Below are positions 5,232 through 7,427 of a DNA stretch of 7,427 nt, piece by piece. The stretch covers positions 288-7,714 of the forward strand of contig DNGD01000102.1 in NCBI GenBank assembly GCA_003486725.1. Direction: 5' to 3'. This stretch comes from Rhodospirillaceae bacterium (lineage in GTDB: Bacteria; Pseudomonadota; Alphaproteobacteria; UBA9219). Numbering within the stretch: the first letter of the stretch is position 1; the number at the start of each line of letters is the position of its first letter. The position numbers were made by a program, and so were the translations under genes. Under the pieces are notes generated by a model. That model did not search any database, was not told the origin of the DNA, and saw only the letters and a list, made by a program, of their open reading frames with translations.

Positions 5232-6413
5232 CTAATTCCCCCACCATCGCCAAAAGGCCAGCCGATCTATTAACCTTTCTTTTTTATAAACAATGCCATA
5301 GGCAAAAAATACGCCCACGGCAAAACCAAAAACGGGGAACAGGAGGGGCGCCATAAAAATAATAGGGATTCCAAGCAGATACGCAGGAACACGTCCACTC
5401 GCCAGTAAAGCCTCTCTGGCTATAGTGGCGGAAACAGACCTCCTCTTGAACCATCGCGCCATTTCCAAGGGTGACATAAGGTTTGCAGCCGCCATAAGAA
5501 CGGTAAGACCCACAAGAATTAATGCAGGCCAAAAATAGGAAGCCATCATGAGCATCCAGCCGATACCCAATAGCCCAGTAATATACTGCGCCGTTTCGTA
5601 AGGCCCTTTTTTCATCAAAAAGCTAAACAAGGGCGTGAGGAAGATTCCCAAGAAAGGACGCACGGCCATATTAATGCTTGCCGTGAGGGGAGAAAGTCCA
5701 ATCACATTCATCCAAATGGGAAGACAGCTATCAATTAAGACCGCGTTGGCGCTGGCAAAAAAAGTTATCCTGTTACTAGGCTTCTTCCATCCCAATCGAA
5801 TACGCGTGCGCGTGGCGTAATTCTTTCGCGGAATAGGCGTAAACATCAGGATGGTCGCAACACCACCGCCCAAACATCCGATGAGCACAGGGATGGCATA
5901 GTGGCCCATTTCCAAAAGATACCCGCCAACCAGCAACCCCAGAGATCCGGCCAGTATTAAAGAATATTGTGAAAGCGCCGTTTCATTGTTTCTGTTTGTG
6001 TTTGTTTGTTTAAGGGCAAAATTATAGTTATAAATGGCGCAAAAAGGACTGGACGTAACCGCAAAAGCAACAGCGTTGATAATACCGGATTGAAAATCAA
6101 CAAAGAAAAGAAGCGTTCCGAGAAACTGAATAACCACGAGATTTCTTAACGCATTTTCCTTTGACATAATCCAAAATGAAAGCGGAATCCCGATCAAAGA
6201 AAGCAAACTGAACCGCATAATTTGAAAAACTAAACTGGTTTCAAGACTCATGCCCCCCAGCTGAAAGTTCAGGACGAAAGATTGCGCGCCATAGGCAAAA
6301 CTGCCAAGAGCGCCTGCCAGCAAGATGGTGGATCTACTCTTATCGCGAAAGGGATCCACGAATGCGGAGAGTGCGCCCTTTCGGACGCTGAGCCATGCGT
6401 GATGAATCGTCAT
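5232..6413 (-). CDS. MFS-like multi-spanning membrane protein
   Basis: This is a 393-residue hydrophobic protein with about twelve predicted membrane segments (roughly 29-50, 61-84, 91-107, 109-125, 148-166, 170-191, 214-238, 244-266, 275-292, 294-312, 337-355, 357-375). A basic loop at 195-213 separates the two halves, the 6+6 layout of the major facilitator superfamily in the inner membrane. No substrate-specific motif is recognised. I prefer the ATG at 6413. The frame stays open to a GTG at 6467, but that start lies inside the post-nusG hairpin. Neither has a clear ribosome-binding site, and the ATG follows an eight-T run. The gene separates nusG from rplK, usually direct neighbours, and its sampled G+C of about 33-55% is far below nusG, so it is probably an insertion. 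Membrane-protein status is solid; MFS membership is likely. Confidence 0.75.
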   Translation of the reverse strand: MTIHHAWLSVRKGALSAFVDPFRDKSRSTILLAGALGSFAYGAQSFVLNFQLGGMSLETSLVFQIMRFSLLSLIGIPLSFWIMSKENALRNLVVIQFLGTLLFFVDFQSGIINAVAFAVTSSPFCAIYNYNFALKQTNTNRNNETALSQYSLILAGSLGLLVGGYLLEMGHYAIPVLIGCLGGGVATILMFTPIPRKNYATRTRIRLGWKKPSNRITFFASANAVLIDSCLPIWMNVIGLSPLTASINMAVRPFLGIFLTPLFSFLMKKGPYETAQYITGLLGIGWMLMMASYFWPALILVGLTVLMAAANLMSPLEMARWFKRRSVSATIAREALLASGRVPAYLLGIPIIFMAPLLFPVFGFAVGVFFAYGIVYKKERLIDRLAFWRWWGN

Positions 6414-6445
6414 GAAAAAAAACGTAGGCAATGAATCAATCAGAA

Positions 6446-6479
6446 ATAAGGCGGGAGTGTTTTGCACTGCCCGCCTTAT
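6446..6479 (-). terminator. Hairpin after nusG, probable terminator
   Basis: On the minus strand ATAAGGCGGG (6479-6470) pairs perfectly with CCCGCCTTAT (6455-6446). After a one-base bulge an inner AGTG/CACT stem closes a 5-base CAAAA loop. The downstream tract is only TTATTTCTG, so termination may be partial. It begins 29 bases past the nusG stop and probably marks the original end of the secE-nusG unit. Confidence 0.65.
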
Positions 6480-6508
6480 CCAACCAATCAGCCGATGAGA
6501 GACTTAAT

Positions 6509-7039
6509 TTAAATCTTTTCAACCTGCGTGAATTCCAGCTCCACAGGCGTAGCGCGGCCAAAGATCGACACCGCCACCTTGAGGCGCGAACGGCTGTCGT
6601 CCACCTCCTCGACGATGCCGTTGAACGAGGCGAACGGGCCGTCCGCCACCTTCACGGTCTCGCCCACCTCGAAGGTGATCGAGGGCTTGGGGCGCTCGAT
6701 GCCTTCCTGCACCTGCTGCAGGATGCGCATCGCCTCGTTCTCCGAGATCGGCATGGGCTTGTTGTCGGCGCCGAGGAAGCCGGTGACCTTGGGGGTGTTC
6801 TTGATGAGGTGGAACGCCTCGTCGGTGAGGTCCATCTTCACCAGCACATAGCCCGGGAAGAACTTGCGCTCGGTATTGACCTTGCTGCCGCGACGGACTT
6901 CCACGACCTCCTCGGTCGGAACGATGACCTCGGTGATTTCGTCGTCCAGACCCTTCTTCCCTGCCTGCTCACGGATCGACTGGGCAACCTTGTTCTCGAA
7001 GCCCGAGTAGGCGTGAACGACGTACCAGCGATGAGCCAT
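6509..7039 (-). CDS. nusG: Transcription termination/antitermination factor NusG
   Basis: NusG binds RNA polymerase through its NGN domain, affects pausing and Rho-dependent termination, and links to the ribosome through the KOW domain. The 176-residue product is normal length. The NGN domain begins [18 protein letters not shown] and contains [10 protein letters not shown] (60-69). The linker around 100-122 leads to the KOW domain with [20 protein letters not shown] (127-146) and [10 protein letters not shown] (159-168). Its ATG lies one base past the secE stop, with GGAG inside the last secE codons, indicating a coupled secE-nusG unit. Sampled lines run 60-67% G+C, with third positions mostly G or C, clearly richer than rplK (50-52%) and the MFS gene downstream. 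Confidence 0.97.
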   Translation of the reverse strand: MAHRWYVVHAYSGFENKVAQSIREQAGKKGLDDEITEVIVPTEEVVEVRRGSKVNTERKFFPGYVLVKMDLTDEAFHLIKNTPKVTGFLGADNKPMPISENEAMRILQQVQEGIERPKPSITFEVGETVKVADGPFASFNGIVEEVDDSRSRLKVAVSIFGRATPVELEFTQVEKI

Positions 7040-7040
7040 G

Positions 7041-7235
7041 TCAGGAAACTCCGAGAAGAAGCTTCACGACGAAGCCAATGATCTTGTCGGCGACCAGAAA
7101 GAACAACGCCGCGATGACGACGAAGATGAAGACCATGCTGGTGGTGATCATGGTCTCACGACGCGTCGGCCACGTGACCCGGGCCACCTCGGCCCGGACT
7201 TCGCGGGCGAATTCGACAGGATTCTTCGTCGTCAT
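7041..7235 (-). CDS. secE: Preprotein translocase subunit SecE
   Basis: SecE is the small clamp subunit that stabilises SecY in the inner-membrane SecYEG channel. From the ATG at 7235 the product has 64 residues, [17 protein letters not shown]..., the single-span short form usual in alphaproteobacteria. The amphipathic N-terminal helix leads into the diagnostic VTWPTRRE motif (20-27), and one hydrophobic segment spans about 33-60. A TTG at 7244 would add three residues; I prefer the ATG because the usual N-terminus begins near KNPVEF, but neither has a strong ribosome-binding site. The gene lies between tRNA-Trp and nusG, the expected place. Confidence 0.94.
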   Translation of the reverse strand: MTTKNPVEFAREVRAEVARVTWPTRRETMITTSMVFIFVVIAALFFLVADKIIGFVVKLLLGVS

Positions 7236-7255
7236 GATCGCCAATCTTCAAAAAA

Positions 7256-7331
7256 TGGCAGGAGCGGAGGGACTCGAACCCACGACCCTCGGTTTTGGAG
7301 ACCGATGCTCTACCAACTGAGCTACACTCCT
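7256..7331 (-). tRNA. trnW: tRNA-Trp (anticodon CCA)
   Basis: The minus-strand 76-base cloverleaf is complete. The acceptor stem AGGAGTG pairs with CGCTCCT (one G-T wobble), the D arm is GCTC-AGTTGGTA-GAGC, the anticodon loop CTCCAAA presents CCA, and the T arm contains the GTTCGAGTCC stretch. Discriminator G is followed by a genome-encoded CCA (7258-7256). Its position between tuf and secE is conserved in many proteobacteria. Confidence 0.97.
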
Positions 7332-7338
7332 GCAGACC

Positions 7339-7367
7339 ATCGCCGCCGGATTGGTGCCGGCGGCGAT
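7339..7367 (-). terminator. GC-rich hairpin between tuf and tRNA-Trp
   Basis: ATCGCCGCCGG (7339-7349) pairs perfectly with CCGGCGGCGAT (7357-7367) across a 7-base loop. It starts 13 bases past the tuf stop codon. In the minus direction the stem is followed by GGTCTGCAGG with no T-run, so it may be a Rho-type or 3'-end-stabilising hairpin, or a tRNA processing landmark, rather than a classical terminator. Confidence 0.5.
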
Positions 7368-7379
7368 CCTCTTATAGCA

Positions 7380-7427
7380 CTACTTTACGACTTTGGTGAC
7401 GACGCCGGCGCCGACGGTGCGGCCGCC
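7380..7427 (-). CDS. tuf: Elongation factor Tu, C-terminal end only
   Basis: The last 15 codons before TAG read GGRTVGAGVVTKVVK, the characteristic ending of bacterial EF-Tu domain 3. The rest lies outside the window. EF-Tu delivers aminoacyl-tRNA to the ribosome as a GTP complex. Its place upstream of tRNA-Trp, secE and nusG matches the usual proteobacterial tufB-trnW-secE-nusG order. Confidence 0.93.
   Translation of the reverse strand, partial: GGRTVGAGVVTKVVK

Noticed and set aside
6431..7081. 216-residue plus-strand open frame over nusG
   Set aside because: The Leu/Arg/His/Asp-rich product is the typical antisense shadow of a G+C-rich gene; NusG on the other strand is unambiguous.

Overview
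The window looks like a chromosomal segment of an alphaproteobacterium, possibly from a Rhodospirillales or Micavibrio-like group. This rests on the character of HldE, NusG, SecE, L11 and L1, on the order tuf - tRNA-Trp - secE - nusG - rplK - rplA, and on dispersed GGATCCCGC / GCGGGATGAC palindromes of a kind familiar from alphaproteobacterial intergenic DNA. The species cannot be named from the sequence alone.

Layout, left to right. (1) 1-95 is a REP-like inverted pair. (2) 132-1589 (+) is hldE, the bifunctional ADP-heptose synthesis enzyme for lipopolysaccharide. (3) 1588-1777 is a dense regulatory-looking spacer: three ~20-bp direct repeats, then an AT-rich array of nested palindromes containing a perfect 28-bp inverted repeat, then a short inverted repeat touching the next start codon. 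(4) 1778-2284 (+) is a helix-turn-helix protein of the 'mobile mystery protein A' type, without its usual Fic-domain partner. (5) 2285-2727 is non-coding: three REP-like hairpins, a plus-strand terminator and a bidirectional terminator. (6) 2728-3663 (-) is a solitary zeta-toxin-like P-loop kinase. (7) 3753-7427 (-) is the translation and transcription block. Read on the minus strand it runs tuf 3' end, tRNA-Trp(CCA), secE, nusG, a hairpin, an MFS-like membrane protein, a promoter and structured leader, rplK, rplA and a strong terminator.

How the genes work together. SecE, NusG, L11, L1, EF-Tu and tRNA-Trp serve protein export, transcription elongation and translation. The classical secE-nusG-rplK-rplA-rplJ-rplL-rpoBC cluster is altered twice here. 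An MFS-like gene of lower G+C sits between nusG and rplK, and the cluster ends after rplA at an intrinsic terminator, with no rplJ in the window. rplKA appears to have its own promoter just after the MFS stop codon. That promoter is followed by an elaborate ~190-nt leader ending in a terminator-like hairpin 42 nt before the rplK start.

Most worth following up: the palindrome array in front of the orphan HTH gene, the rplK leader with its internal terminator (attenuator or small RNA), and the composition break between the MFS gene and nusG. All functional statements are from reading the sequence; no database search was run.
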